Shown in pieces: positions 34,310 to 42,701 of a DNA stretch of 64,000 nucleotides; position 1 is the stretch's first letter; each line of letters begins with the position of its first letter. The stretch is from Oscillospiraceae bacterium (GTDB lineage Bacteria > Bacillota > Clostridia > Oscillospirales > Ruminococcaceae). Location: NCBI GenBank assembly GCA_021199335.1, contig JAJQIG010000046.1:62001-126000 (forward strand), written 5' to 3'. Both the position numbers and the translations under genes were made by a program. The notes under the pieces are model-generated. The model was not told where the DNA came from, made no database searches, and saw only the letters and a program-made list of their open reading frames with translations.

Positions 34310-35929
34310 TTGATTTATTATAGAAAAATTTTTGCGTTCATTATGGCATCTTTTATGCTGATAGCCGTTTTTTCAGGTTGCAGCGAGGATGATGGTTCGG
34401 GTTATACCTTTAAGATGAACCTTGAAAGCAACCCGCAGAATCTCGACCCACAGCTTGCGGAGGACGTTTCTTCAAGAATAATTATATCCAATATGATGGA
34501 CGGGCTTATGAAAACCGATGATAACGGAGTTATTGTCCCCGATGTTACCGAAAGCTACTCCGTTTCGGAGGACGGACTTGTGTATACGTTTGAACTGAAA
34601 CAAAACATTTTTTGGGAAAGTGCAAACGGGTATAAAGCGGCGCTTACGGCGGATGATTTCGTATTTGCCTTTCATCGAATTTATGATAGTGAAGCTCTGT
34701 TTTCGCCATATGTTGACGATTTTATATGCATAAAAAATGCGGAAGCCGTTTCAAAGGGACTGCTTGATAAATCCGAGCTTGGAGTAACGGCGTTAAGCGA
34801 TTATACTTTACAGATAGAGCTTGAATATCCCTGCTATAATTTCTTGGAATTGCTTACGCTTACGGCGGCTATGCCCTGCAATAAAGCTTTTTTTGAAAGT
34901 ACAAAGGGAAGATACGGACTTTCTGCGGAAACCTCGGCTTCAAACGGCGCTTTTTACCTTAAAGAATGGAATTATGACCCATATTGGGATAATAATTACA
35001 TAATTATGCGAAGAAACAAATCAAATTCCGAGCAGAATTATGTTTACCCATATAGCCTTAACTTTTTTATCACAGGAAATTCGGAGAATGATTCTTCCGA
35101 TTTTTCCGGCGGGGATATAGACTGCTTTATTACCGATAAATATGATAAAAAGGTGTTTGACGGCAGCAATTATTCCGAATATTCGATAAAATCCTATGGA
35201 CTGCTCTTTAATTGCAATTCAAAATACTTCGGCAATCGGAATCTGCGGTTGGCACTTGCATCATCAATCTACCATAATTTCAATCTTTCTTCGGAAGACG
35301 AATACACCGCTGCATATGGAATTATACCGAATGATGTAACTATTATGGGCAGAAAATACCGTGAAATGGTTTCCGATGATTCAATGATAATTTACGATAA
35401 CGAAAATGCTGAGAACTTGTGGCGGAATGGACTTGCGGCAATGAACACCGTTTCCGTTGATGGAGTGAAAATTACCGTCCCCGAAAGCTTTGGCGGCGCA
35501 GATTATTTAAGCTCAATAACCGAGCAGTGGCAGGAAAATCTGGAATTTTTCTGCGGAGTGGAGGTTGTTTCGCAGAATGAATATGACCTTAAAATAAGTG
35601 ATGGTACATTTGATATAGCTTTAGTTGAAATTGACCCATCAAGCGGCTTTTCCGATAGTTACCTTGAATTCTTTACAGCGTCAAACAATGAACTCGGTGA
35701 GTATATGAATTATTCCGTAACCGACTACCTTAACCGCATAAAAAGGGCGGAAAGCCTAAACGAAGCTGTGGAGCTTTACTCCGCTGCAGAAAGTAGCATT
35801 TTAAGCACTGCGGTGTATATTCCTCTTTTTTACGGAAATGAGTATTTCGTCTGTTCTAAGGATTCCGCCGATTTAGACTATAATCCTTTTACGGAAGAAG
35901 TGGATTTTAGGTATGCAAAAATGTTCTGA
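34310..35929 (+). CDS. Peptide/oligopeptide-binding lipoprotein (SBP family 5)
   Basis: 539 residues; TTG start with GAGGGG 9 bases upstream. Lipoprotein signal peptide with the modified cysteine at residue 24 (AVFSGC, Phe rather than Leu at -3). The mature part begins with the family pattern NLESNPQNLDPQLAED and continues with FELKQNIFWESANG, ADDFVFAFHRI and other OppA/DppA-type features. No permease or ATPase gene lies nearby, so it is an orphan binding protein and its ligand is unknown. Promoter upstream and terminator downstream make it a single-gene unit. Confidence 0.85.
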   Translation: MIYYRKIFAFIMASFMLIAVFSGCSEDDGSGYTFKMNLESNPQNLDPQLAEDVSSRIIISNMMDGLMKTDDNGVIVPDVTESYSVSEDGLVYTFELKQNIFWESANGYKAALTADDFVFAFHRIYDSEALFSPYVDDFICIKNAEAVSKGLLDKSELGVTALSDYTLQIELEYPCYNFLELLTLTAAMPCNKAFFESTKGRYGLSAETSASNGAFYLKEWNYDPYWDNNYIIMRRNKSNSEQNYVYPYSLNFFITGNSENDSSDFSGGDIDCFITDKYDKKVFDGSNYSEYSIKSYGLLFNCNSKYFGNRNLRLALASSIYHNFNLSSEDEYTAAYGIIPNDVTIMGRKYREMVSDDSMIIYDNENAENLWRNGLAAMNTVSVDGVKITVPESFGGADYLSSITEQWQENLEFFCGVEVVSQNEYDLKISDGTFDIALVEIDPSSGFSDSYLEFFTASNNELGEYMNYSVTDYLNRIKRAESLNEAVELYSAAESSILSTAVYIPLFYGNEYFVCSKDSADLDYNPFTEEVDFRYAKMF

Positions 35930-35933
35930 GAAC

Positions 35934-35972
35934 TAAAAAATGCTCCGCCGAATCATGTGTTTGGCGGAGCAT
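35934..35972 (-). terminator. Terminator between the lipoprotein gene and ilvB
   Basis: A 10-bp stem (35940-35949 with 35963-35972); on the minus strand it is followed by a run of T's, so it mainly ends ilvB. It may also act on the rightward lipoprotein message, though without a good T-run. Confidence 0.82.
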
Positions 35973-35982
35973 TTGGCTTTAT

Positions 35983-37659
35983 TTATTTAATTTCAAGAAT
36001 CGGCTCGGCAATCGATGCGCCTGCAGGAACCATAGGAAGAACGTTTATATCTTTATCGATAAGGCAGTTGATAAGAACAGGTTTGTTTGCAGAAATTGCC
36101 TTTTCAAGAACAGTACGAACATCACTCTTCGTCCTGATTGTGTAGGCATCAACGCCCAAAGCCTTTCCGAGAAGCTCAAAATCAGTCGCCTTTTCCAAGG
36201 TCGTCTGCGAGAATTTGTTGTTGTAGAAAAGCTTCTGCCACTGTCTAACCATTCCGAGTACAGTGTTGTTGAAAACAAGCTCAATTACGGGAAGATTATA
36301 CTTTGCGAGGGTTGTAAGCTCGTTCATATTCATGTAGAAGCCACCGTCACCGGCAATGTTTATTACAGTCTTGTCGGGGTTGCCCATTTTGCTTCCGATA
36401 GCAGCTCCAAGACCGTATCCCATAGTACCGAGTCCGCCTGATGAAGCGAAGCTGCGGGGCGTTTCGAGGTCATAGTATTCAGCCGCCCACATTTGATGCT
36501 GCCCAACCTCTGTGGTGATGATAGCCTGTCCGTTTGTAAGCTCGTGAAGTGTTTCAAGGACGTACTGCGGAAGAACATCATCGGGATTGTCCGAAACCTG
36601 AACAAGCGGATATTGCTTTTTCCATTCGGCAATTTGGTTCATCCATTCGGTATTTTTCTTTTGATTTACCTTTTTCATAAGTTTGCTCAGTGCAAGCTTG
36701 ATGTCGGCATTGATTTTGCTTGTAACGGTAACGTTTTTGTTGATTTCGGCGGGATCAATTTCAATGTGGAGAATCTTTTTGCCGTCCATAATCTTCATAA
36801 AGCTGTCCGTGCTGCAGGTAACACGGTCAGAAAATCTTGCTCCGACAACAATCATAAGGTCACAGCCGCTTGCGGCAAGCGAGGAGGTCATACTTCCGTG
36901 CATACCGAGCATTCCCGTGTATCGGGGGCTTGTGTTGTCGAACGCACACTGTCCCATAAGCGTGAGCGAAACGGGCGCATCTACAAGCTCCGCAAACTTT
37001 GCAAGCTCATCAAATGAATCGGAGGAAACTGCGCCGCCGCCCGCATAGATGAACGGACGTTCAGCCTCGTTTATAAGCCTTGCGGCTTCCTCGATCTCAT
37101 CGCTGTTTACGGAATATGTATGCTCCTGCGGCTTTTTCCTTTCAAACTCGCATTTTGCGCCTGTAATATCCTTGGGAATATCGATAAGGACAGGTCCCTT
37201 TCTTCCGTCATTTGCAATAAAAAATGCCTCACGTATAACATCGGCAAGCTTGGAAACATCCTTTACAATGTAGTTGTGCTTTGTTATCGGCATAGTAATG
37301 CCTGTGATGTCAACCTCCTGAAAGCTGTCAAGCCCAAGCAGGGAGGTTCCGACATTTCCTGTAATTGCAACCATAGGAATACTGTCCATATAAGCGGTAG
37401 CGATTCCCGTAACAAGATTTGTCGCACCCGGACCGGATGTTGCGATAACCACACCCGTTTTTCCCGTTGTTCTTGCGTATCCATCAGCGGCGTGTGAAGC
37501 GCCCTGCTCATGCGATGTAAGAATATGTGTGATTTTGTCGCTGTAATCATAGAGCGCATCATAGATGTTGAGGACAGCTCCGCCGGGATAGCCGAAAACT
37601 GTGTCAACACCCTGTTCAAGAAGGCATTCGATGATGATTTGCGAGCCATTTAAAACCAT
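35983..37659 (-). CDS. ilvB: Acetolactate synthase, large catalytic subunit
   Basis: Condenses two pyruvates (or pyruvate and 2-ketobutyrate), the first common step of branched-chain amino acid synthesis. 558 residues from ATG 37659, set by AGGTGA upstream; an in-frame ATG 36 bases earlier has poor ribosome spacing. Catalytic Glu in SHEQGASHAADGYAR, then the central FAD-type domain, and the TPP motif from AGDGGFYMNMNEL to VFNN. No ilvN/ilvH small subunit is next to it. Preceded by a consensus promoter and a structured leader about 200 bases long. Confidence 0.95.
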   Translation of the reverse strand: MVLNGSQIIIECLLEQGVDTVFGYPGGAVLNIYDALYDYSDKITHILTSHEQGASHAADGYARTTGKTGVVIATSGPGATNLVTGIATAYMDSIPMVAITGNVGTSLLGLDSFQEVDITGITMPITKHNYIVKDVSKLADVIREAFFIANDGRKGPVLIDIPKDITGAKCEFERKKPQEHTYSVNSDEIEEAARLINEAERPFIYAGGGAVSSDSFDELAKFAELVDAPVSLTLMGQCAFDNTSPRYTGMLGMHGSMTSSLAASGCDLMIVVGARFSDRVTCSTDSFMKIMDGKKILHIEIDPAEINKNVTVTSKINADIKLALSKLMKKVNQKKNTEWMNQIAEWKKQYPLVQVSDNPDDVLPQYVLETLHELTNGQAIITTEVGQHQMWAAEYYDLETPRSFASSGGLGTMGYGLGAAIGSKMGNPDKTVINIAGDGGFYMNMNELTTLAKYNLPVIELVFNNTVLGMVRQWQKLFYNNKFSQTTLEKATDFELLGKALGVDAYTIRTKSDVRTVLEKAISANKPVLINCLIDKDINVLPMVPAGASIAEPILEIK

Positions 37660-37688
37660 TTTATTCACCTCATATAGAATAATAAAAG

Positions 37689-37808
37689 CCTTCATCCCTA
37701 ACCAACCGTCAAAGAGATGAAAGCAAGACTTTCACGGCAAAAGCCGACAAAGCGGCTATGCTAAAAGGTAAGTGATGCCGATTGGCAATGCAGTTTCACA
37801 TAAGAAAC
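37689..37808 (-). promoter_or_regulatory. Structured ilvB leader RNA (candidate attenuator)
   Basis: The 410 bases between ilvB and the next rightward gene hold no gene, only the two promoters and this leader. In RNA order (minus strand): GTTTC/GAAAC (37808-37793), TGCC/GGCA (37787-37776), then GCCG-CGGC-GCCG (37756-37735), in which the middle arm can pair with either side, and TGAAAG/CTTTCA (37734-37718). The last arm can instead pair, as CTTTCATC, with GATGAAGG at 37696-37689, which is followed by CTTTTATTATT. This looks like two competing folds, the second terminator-like. No T-box motif seen. Confidence 0.55.
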
Positions 37809-37857
37809 AGCTACCCGAAAGAGGAAAATTCGTTAAATTATCAAATTTTCTTTATTT

Positions 37858-37886
37858 ATATTACACCATATTATCCTATTTGTCAA
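37858..37886 (-). promoter_or_regulatory. ilvB promoter
   Basis: On the minus strand TTGACA (37886-37881), 17-base spacer, TAATAT (37863-37858): a near-consensus sigma-A promoter about 200 bases before the ilvB ATG. Confidence 0.82.
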
Positions 37887-37991
37887 TGAATTTTTTGTTA
37901 AGTCAATCCCTTGCTTGGACGTCCGTAAAACTCCTTGCACGGGCGGAGAAATTCTTTTTATCGCCAAAAAAGAATTAATTTAAAAAAACAG

Positions 37992-38020
37992 TTGAATTTT
38001 AGAGAGGAGTGTGGTATAAT
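37992..38020 (+). promoter_or_regulatory. Promoter of the 2-hydroxyacyl-CoA dehydratase-like gene
   Basis: TTGAAT (37992-37997), 17-base spacer, TGgTATAAT with perfect -10 at 38015-38020; 49 bases before the start codon. Confidence 0.85.
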
Positions 38021-38069
38021 ATGTGTAGGTAAAGATTGCCCTCGGAGGCACTTTAAAGGAGTTCGATTA

Positions 38070-39326
38070 ATGGCTGAGTTAATATATAACGAACAGGGGC
38101 GCCTTCTCTTTACGGAAGAAATGAAGGATGAGTACACAATCCTCGTTCCGCAGATGCTCCCTATTCACTTTTCCCTTATAGTTAAAATTTTCAACAATCA
38201 TGGATATAAAATGAAGCTTCTCACCTCTACGGGCAGAAAAGTCGTAGATGAGGGTTTAAGAAATGTCCATAACGATACCTGTTATCCCGCACTTTTGGTT
38301 ATCGGTCAGATGATGGATGCCCTTAAATCAGGCGAGTATGACCTTAACAAAACCGCTCTTATGATTACCCAAACAGGCGGCGGATGCCGTGCTTCGAATT
38401 ATATAAATCTCCTCAGAAAGGCTCTGAAAAATAATAATATGGCGCAGGTTCCCGTTATATCCCTTAATATAGCAAACCTTGAGAAGAACCCCGGCTTTAA
38501 ACTGACGCTTCCGCTCCTTGAGGAGCTTGTTATAGGAATTTGCTACGGTGATATTCTTATGTGGGCGGGGAATCAGGTTCGCCCCTATGAAAATAATTTC
38601 GGCGATACCGATAAGCTTATCGAAAAATGGCAGGATAAGCTTATTTCAGATGGCTTCAGCATAGTAAAATTCAAGGAAACCGCTGCGCAAATGGTTAAGG
38701 ACTTTGAGAAAATACCGTATACACCCCAAAATAAACCGAAGGTCGGCATTGTCGGCGAGATTTACATTAAATATGCGCCGCTCGGTAACAACTGCTTAGA
38801 GGAATTTCTCAGGGGAGAAGGCGTTGAGGTCGTTGTTCCGGGACTTTTGGATTTCATCATATTTATGTGCGACCATCACGTTGTCGATACGCAGATTTAC
38901 CATGTTGCATATAAAAAATTTGTTGCTTCCGGTGCGTTGGAGGTTTTCCTCAAAAAGATGCAGAATACCATTATATCTGCGTTCAAGGATTCGCGTTTCC
39001 GTGCCCCTTCAAAATTTGAGGAAACAAAGGAGAATGCCAAAGCTTATGTTTCCCCCGCAAATAAAATGGGCGAGGGTTGGCTGCTTACCGCTGAAATGAT
39101 AGAGCTTATCGGCAGCGGAGTAAAGAATATAATCTGTGCACAGCCGTTCGGCTGTCTGCCGAACCATATTGTCGGCAAAGGAATGATAAGGAAGATTCGC
39201 ACGGTTTATGATGATGCAAATATTGTTGCAATAGATTATGACCCGGGCGCAACAAGAGTTAATCAGGAGAACAGAATTAAGCTTATGCTTTCAACCGCAA
39301 AGTCGAATTTGAATAACGTAAAGTAA
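38070..39326 (+). CDS. 2-hydroxyacyl-CoA dehydratase-like (HGD-D/DUF2229) protein
   Basis: 418 residues from ATG 38070 (AAAGGAG 8 bases upstream); a 135-base longer frame would start inside its own promoter. Conserved cysteines in HNDTCYPALL, TGGGCRASNY and CAQPFGCLPNH suggest a [4Fe-4S] protein. It matches the last part of the large activase/dehydratase fusion proteins of many Clostridia, which carry an ASKHA ATPase activase upstream. Here the activase part is not adjacent. Reaction unknown; a catalytic dehydratase role is not assumed. Confidence 0.8.
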   Translation: MAELIYNEQGRLLFTEEMKDEYTILVPQMLPIHFSLIVKIFNNHGYKMKLLTSTGRKVVDEGLRNVHNDTCYPALLVIGQMMDALKSGEYDLNKTALMITQTGGGCRASNYINLLRKALKNNNMAQVPVISLNIANLEKNPGFKLTLPLLEELVIGICYGDILMWAGNQVRPYENNFGDTDKLIEKWQDKLISDGFSIVKFKETAAQMVKDFEKIPYTPQNKPKVGIVGEIYIKYAPLGNNCLEEFLRGEGVEVVVPGLLDFIIFMCDHHVVDTQIYHVAYKKFVASGALEVFLKKMQNTIISAFKDSRFRAPSKFEETKENAKAYVSPANKMGEGWLLTAEMIELIGSGVKNIICAQPFGCLPNHIVGKGMIRKIRTVYDDANIVAIDYDPGATRVNQENRIKLMLSTAKSNLNNVK

Positions 39327-39345
39327 TTGAGAAAGGACTGATTTT

Positions 39346-40035
39346 ATGGCATTGTACGGAATTAGCGCTTATATGTCCAATACCTATTATACCTCCCTGT
39401 TTTCAAACTCCAACAAAAACAGCAGCACAACAAATTCAACCTCGGATTTGTATGCGCTTATGCAAAAGGTTGACCAGGTTCGTTCGGTGGACTACCAAAA
39501 ATCCATGATCGAGGAATACAAAAAGGCGTTTTCAAACAGTGATGTCGGAACGGTGGAAAGCGAATTAAATCTTTCTTCAACCGCAAAGGATTTAAGCAGC
39601 TCTGCGGCAACTCTCGCTTCGTCTGATTTCAGCGATTCAGAATCTCTTTTGGATAATGTTCAGGCATTTGTCGATGACTATAACTCAGTTGTTGATTCGC
39701 TTCAGAAGTCCGAAAGCGTTGATGCGCTCAGAAAGGGTCTTTATATGACCAATACCGCAAAGGCATATTCGGGAGCTTTGGGAAGAATCGGCATCAAGGT
39801 CGGATCGGACAATAAGCTGACTATTGATGAAGAAACACTTCAAAGTGCGGACACACGTTCGGTAAAATCAATTTTGAGCGGCAACTATTCGTTCACAAGT
39901 AAGGTGGCGGATAAGGCATCCGATATAAGCCGCGCCGCAGGCTTGAAGGCGCAGGTTGTAAGCTATACCAGCACAGGAACGCTCGATTATTCCACAATGT
40001 TGTCGCTTACTTCAATATTCAGCGAGAGCATTTAA
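39346..40035 (+). CDS. Protein with FliD C-terminal-like region, function unknown
   Basis: 229 residues, Ser/Thr-rich start with a Tyr-rich MALYGISAYMSNTYYTSLF. From about residue 105 it resembles the C-terminal part of the flagellar cap FliD: VQAFVDDYNSVVDSL, then GRIGIKVGSDNKLTIDEETL and VKSILSGNYSF. It lacks the FliD N-terminal domain and no flagellar gene lies nearby. No signal peptide is obvious. It may be a filament-cap-like surface protein or an unrelated coiled-coil protein. AAAGGA precedes the ATG; 19 bases after the dehydratase-like gene, so possibly cotranscribed. Confidence 0.6.
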   Translation: MALYGISAYMSNTYYTSLFSNSNKNSSTTNSTSDLYALMQKVDQVRSVDYQKSMIEEYKKAFSNSDVGTVESELNLSSTAKDLSSSAATLASSDFSDSESLLDNVQAFVDDYNSVVDSLQKSESVDALRKGLYMTNTAKAYSGALGRIGIKVGSDNKLTIDEETLQSADTRSVKSILSGNYSFTSKVADKASDISRAAGLKAQVVSYTSTGTLDYSTMLSLTSIFSESI

Positions 40036-40053
40036 CATCATCCAACAAAAAGT

Positions 40054-40207
40054 CCCCTACTTCTAAAGTAGGGGATGAATTGCGAAAAGAAGCTTAACGA
40101 TAGCAGTGGACGGGGAAATCGTTATTTCCAACCGCTGCGGGACTAAGTTATGTGGTGCCGATTATACGTCCGCACTCCATGAAGTTATCGTGCGTGAATT
40201 GAAATAA
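40054..40207 (+). other. Unclassified structured intergenic element
   Basis: The 245 bases between two genes begin with a perfect CCCCTACTT-CTA-AAGTAGGGG hairpin (40054-40074) that has no T-run. Behind it one frame stays open from 40079 to the TAA at 40207, containing SNRCGTKLCGADYTSAL near its end, but with no ATG and no ribosome binding site. The hairpin followed by a short coding-like remnant looks like the end of a lost mobile element or a structured RNA; no family is recognised. Confidence 0.45.
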
Positions 40208-40225
40208 ACAAAAATAAAGGCTGAT

Positions 40226-40257
40226 ACTGCCGCATCATTCGGTGCGGCAGTGTTTTT
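40226..40257 (+). terminator. Intrinsic terminator before the arsC-like gene
   Basis: A 9-bp stem ACTGCCGCA/TGCGGCAGT (40226-40234 with 40243-40251) followed by GTTTTTG. It ends transcription from the upstream region. Confidence 0.85.
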
Positions 40258-40280
40258 GCGAAAAGGAGAAAACGGCTCAT

Positions 40281-40634
40281 ATGGCAATACAGATTTTCGG
40301 GAAATCAAAATGCTTCGATACAAAAAAAGCGGAGCGTTGGTTCAGCGAGCGTGGGATTAAGGTTCAAAATATTGATATAATATCTAAAGGATTAAGTAAG
40401 GGTGAGTTCGACAGCGTTGTAAAAGCCATCGGCGGAGTGGATAATATCATAGATACAAAGGCTAAGGACTATTGCATGATAAAATATTTGCTCGATGATG
40501 CAAAATACGATAAGCTGTGTGAATGCCCAAAGCTCTATAAAACACCCATTGTTCGCTGCGGAAAGGATGCGGCGGTCGGATATAATCCCGAAATGTGGGA
40601 AAAATTTATCGCAGAAGAAAGCAGGAGAGTATAA
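40281..40634 (+). CDS. ArsC/Spx-family thioredoxin-like protein
   Basis: 117 residues from ATG 40281 (AAAGGAG about 12 bases upstream). The N-terminal pattern FGKSKCFDTKKAERWFSERG places one cysteine where ArsC/YffB proteins have theirs, and KTPIVRCGKDAAVGYNPE is the conserved C-terminal segment. A true arsenate reductase is unlikely from this alone; no other arsenic genes are nearby. First gene of a tight three-gene unit with an SDR and an HD-domain gene. Confidence 0.82.
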   Translation: MAIQIFGKSKCFDTKKAERWFSERGIKVQNIDIISKGLSKGEFDSVVKAIGGVDNIIDTKAKDYCMIKYLLDDAKYDKLCECPKLYKTPIVRCGKDAAVGYNPEMWEKFIAEESRRV

Positions 40635-40636
40635 TT

Positions 40637-41398
40637 ATGACCGCATTGGTTACAGGTGCAAGTTCGGGAATCGGCAAGGATATTGCAAGGGAATTGAATC
40701 GGCGAGGAATAAGGCTTATTATTTCGGGAAGAAATGAATCGGAGCTTGAGAAGCTCAGAGATGAACTCGGCAGAAACAGGGTTAAGATAATTGCGGCGGA
40801 TCTTTCCAAAAAAGAGGAGTGCTTCCGTCTTTTTGAAGCGGTTAAGCCTTATAATGTGAGTATACTTGTTAATGACGCAGGGTTTGGGCTTTTCGGAAAA
40901 TTTAAAGAAACAAGCCTTGAAACCGAGCTTGAAATGATTGAAGTTAATGTCATGTCGGTTCATATTCTTACAAAGCTTTTTATTCATGAGTTTACGGCTA
41001 AGAACAGGGGATATATCCTCAACGTTGCTTCCGCCGCAGGATTTATGCCGGGACCTTATATGGCTGCTTATTATTCCACGAAGAATTATGTCGTAAGGCT
41101 CACCGAAGCCGTCCGTCAGGAGCTTAAAAATGAGGGCAGTACTGTTTCAATAAGCGCATTTTGCCCGGGACCCGTTGATACAAATTTTAACAACAATGCG
41201 GGGGTAAAATTTAACCTCAGCGGAATTTCCAGCGAATATGCCGCAAAATGTGCGGTTAAGGGGTTGTTTGAGGGCAAAGCATTAATTGTCCCAACGGCTT
41301 TAATGAAACTCATGGTATACGGTTCGGGTCTTGTTCCACCAATGCTGCTTGCAAAAGTGGCGGGAAAAATACAAAGCAGAAAGGGCGATGTAAAATAA
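40637..41398 (+). CDS. Short-chain dehydrogenase/reductase
   Basis: 253 residues from ATG 40637 (AGGAGAG upstream). NADP-type Rossmann start VTGASSGIGKDIA with SGRNES, then VNDAG, the catalytic VASAAG serine region and the YYSTK active-site Tyr/Lys, and CPGPVDTNF. Substrate unknown; similar proteins act on ketones and acyl groups. The stop overlaps the next gene's start by one base. Confidence 0.92.
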   Translation: MTALVTGASSGIGKDIARELNRRGIRLIISGRNESELEKLRDELGRNRVKIIAADLSKKEECFRLFEAVKPYNVSILVNDAGFGLFGKFKETSLETELEMIEVNVMSVHILTKLFIHEFTAKNRGYILNVASAAGFMPGPYMAAYYSTKNYVVRLTEAVRQELKNEGSTVSISAFCPGPVDTNFNNNAGVKFNLSGISSEYAAKCAVKGLFEGKALIVPTALMKLMVYGSGLVPPMLLAKVAGKIQSRKGDVK

Positions 41399-42051
41399 TG
41401 GCCGATAATATTGAAAGAATGAAGAAACAGCTTGATTTCCTGCTGGAGCTTGATAAAATGAAGAATATTTACCGTCGGACATATATACTTTGCGACGACC
41501 TGCCTGCAGGTTCAAAGGAGTTTGAGGATAATTTCAAGGAAAGAAAACCTTTGCCAAGGCGGGAAAACGATGCGGAGCATTCCTTCTCGCTTGCAGTGGC
41601 GGCACTCGTCCTTGCCGAATATTCAAACGAGCCTGTCGATACCGCAAAGGTCGTGAAAATGGTCCTTGTGCATGACGTTGTGGAAATTGATGCGGGTGAT
41701 ACCTTCCTCTACGATGCGGAGGGTAATAAAACCAAGCGTGAGCGTGAAGCTGCTGCGGCGGAGCGTATCTTCGGGCTTCTTCCTCCCGATCAGCAAGCGG
41801 AATTTCGCTGCTTTTGGGATGAGTTTGAAGCGAACAATACTCCCGAATCCCGCTTTGCGAACGCCTTGGACAGAATTCAGCCGATGCTGCTTAATTATAC
41901 CCGTGACGGAATTTCATGGAAAGAGCATAACGTGCGATTCGATGATGTAGCGGAGCGCAACTCACATATAAAGGACGGTTCGGAGGAGCTTTGGGATTAT
42001 GTCTATTCACTCCTTGAGGATGCAAACAGCAGGGGCATTCTTCCGAGATAA
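41398..42051 (+). CDS. HD-domain phosphohydrolase (5'-nucleotidase YfbR/HDDC2-like)
   Basis: 217 residues. Metal-binding HD motifs: His in ENDAEHSFSLA, His-Asp in LVHDVVEIDAGD and the later Asp in NALDRIQP. The layout fits HD_3 enzymes such as the deoxynucleoside 5'-monophosphatase YfbR or human HDDC2; substrate not established. Overlaps the SDR stop by one base, so it is translated from the same message. Confidence 0.87.
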   Translation: MADNIERMKKQLDFLLELDKMKNIYRRTYILCDDLPAGSKEFEDNFKERKPLPRRENDAEHSFSLAVAALVLAEYSNEPVDTAKVVKMVLVHDVVEIDAGDTFLYDAEGNKTKREREAAAAERIFGLLPPDQQAEFRCFWDEFEANNTPESRFANALDRIQPMLLNYTRDGISWKEHNVRFDDVAERNSHIKDGSEELWDYVYSLLEDANSRGILPR

Positions 42052-42088
42052 AATTGTAGACTGAAAGTTGTTAAATTTCTTTTTTCCC

Positions 42089-42117
42089 TTGATATAAACG
42101 GAATATCATGCTATAAT
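42089..42117 (+). promoter_or_regulatory. Promoter of the NUDIX gene
   Basis: TTGATA (42089-42094), 17-base spacer, TGcTATAAT with perfect -10 at 42112-42117; about 45 bases before the start codon. Confidence 0.85.
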
Positions 42118-42161
42118 GATTAAGAACATTTGTTGTCAGTGTGTTAAGGAGTGCTTTGAGT

Positions 42162-42698
42162 ATGCATTTACAGGAAAAAACAGTTGGTTCGGAACCGATT
42201 TTTGACGGTAAAATTATTAAGGTACAGCGCGATAAGGCTGAGCTTGAAAACGGCGCAGTCGTTAACCGTGAGCTTGTTATTCATCCGGGCGGAGTTTGCA
42301 TTGTCCCCATTGATGAAAACGGTAATGTTTATCTTGTCCGTCAGTTTAGGTACCCATTTCAAGAAGTCCTTACCGAAATACCCGCAGGAAAGCTGGAGTT
42401 TGGCGAAAATCACCGTGATGCGGGGCTTCGTGAGCTTAAAGAGGAAATAGGCGCAGAGTGCGAAAATTTTGAATATCTCGGCGTAATGTATCCATCTGTG
42501 GCATATCTTACAGAAAAAATCCATATGTATCTTGCAACGGGACTTAAATTCGATAGGCAATCTCTCGATGAAGATGAATTCCTTGACGTTATCAAAATTC
42601 CTATGTCCGATGCCGTGAAAATGGTTGTGGGCGGCGAGATTAAGGACGGAAAAACTCAATCCGCACTTCTTCTTGCGGCAAGAAGGTTTGGAATTTAG
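42162..42698 (+). CDS. NUDIX hydrolase, ADP-ribose pyrophosphatase type
   Basis: 178 residues from ATG 42162 (AAGGAGTG upstream). Complete NUDIX box from GKLEFGENH to RELKEEIGAE; the N-terminal pattern VVNRELVIHPGGVCIVP and YLVRQFRYPF is that of ADP-ribose pyrophosphatases (Bacillus NudF). It cleaves ADP-ribose to AMP and ribose 5-phosphate by family. Own promoter and terminator. Confidence 0.9.
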   Translation: MHLQEKTVGSEPIFDGKIIKVQRDKAELENGAVVNRELVIHPGGVCIVPIDENGNVYLVRQFRYPFQEVLTEIPAGKLEFGENHRDAGLRELKEEIGAECENFEYLGVMYPSVAYLTEKIHMYLATGLKFDRQSLDEDEFLDVIKIPMSDAVKMVVGGEIKDGKTQSALLLAARRFGI

Positions 42699-42701
42699 TC
42701 T

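Noticed and set aside
37659..37695. A peptide MKAFIILYEVNK just before ilvB, rich in branched-chain residues
   Set aside because: It is in frame with ilvB without a stop codon and its ATG has no properly spaced ribosome site, so it is not a leader peptide.
37718..37830. A cyclic-di-GMP-I-like pattern on the + strand (GCAAGAC, ACAAAGC, GCTAA, then AGCTACCCGAAAG)
   Set aside because: No rightward gene follows it directly, the next rightward gene has its own promoter further on, and the receptor and core pairings do not line up. The transcribed strand here is the ilvB leader.
40079..40207. 43-codon open frame considered as a small gene
   Set aside because: No ATG, GTG or TTG with a ribosome site at a sensible position; kept only as part of an unclassified element.
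42124..42135. GAACatttGTTG just after the NUDIX promoter, resembling a LexA box
   Set aside because: One of eight key bases differs, and the gene has no known SOS role; a chance match is likely.
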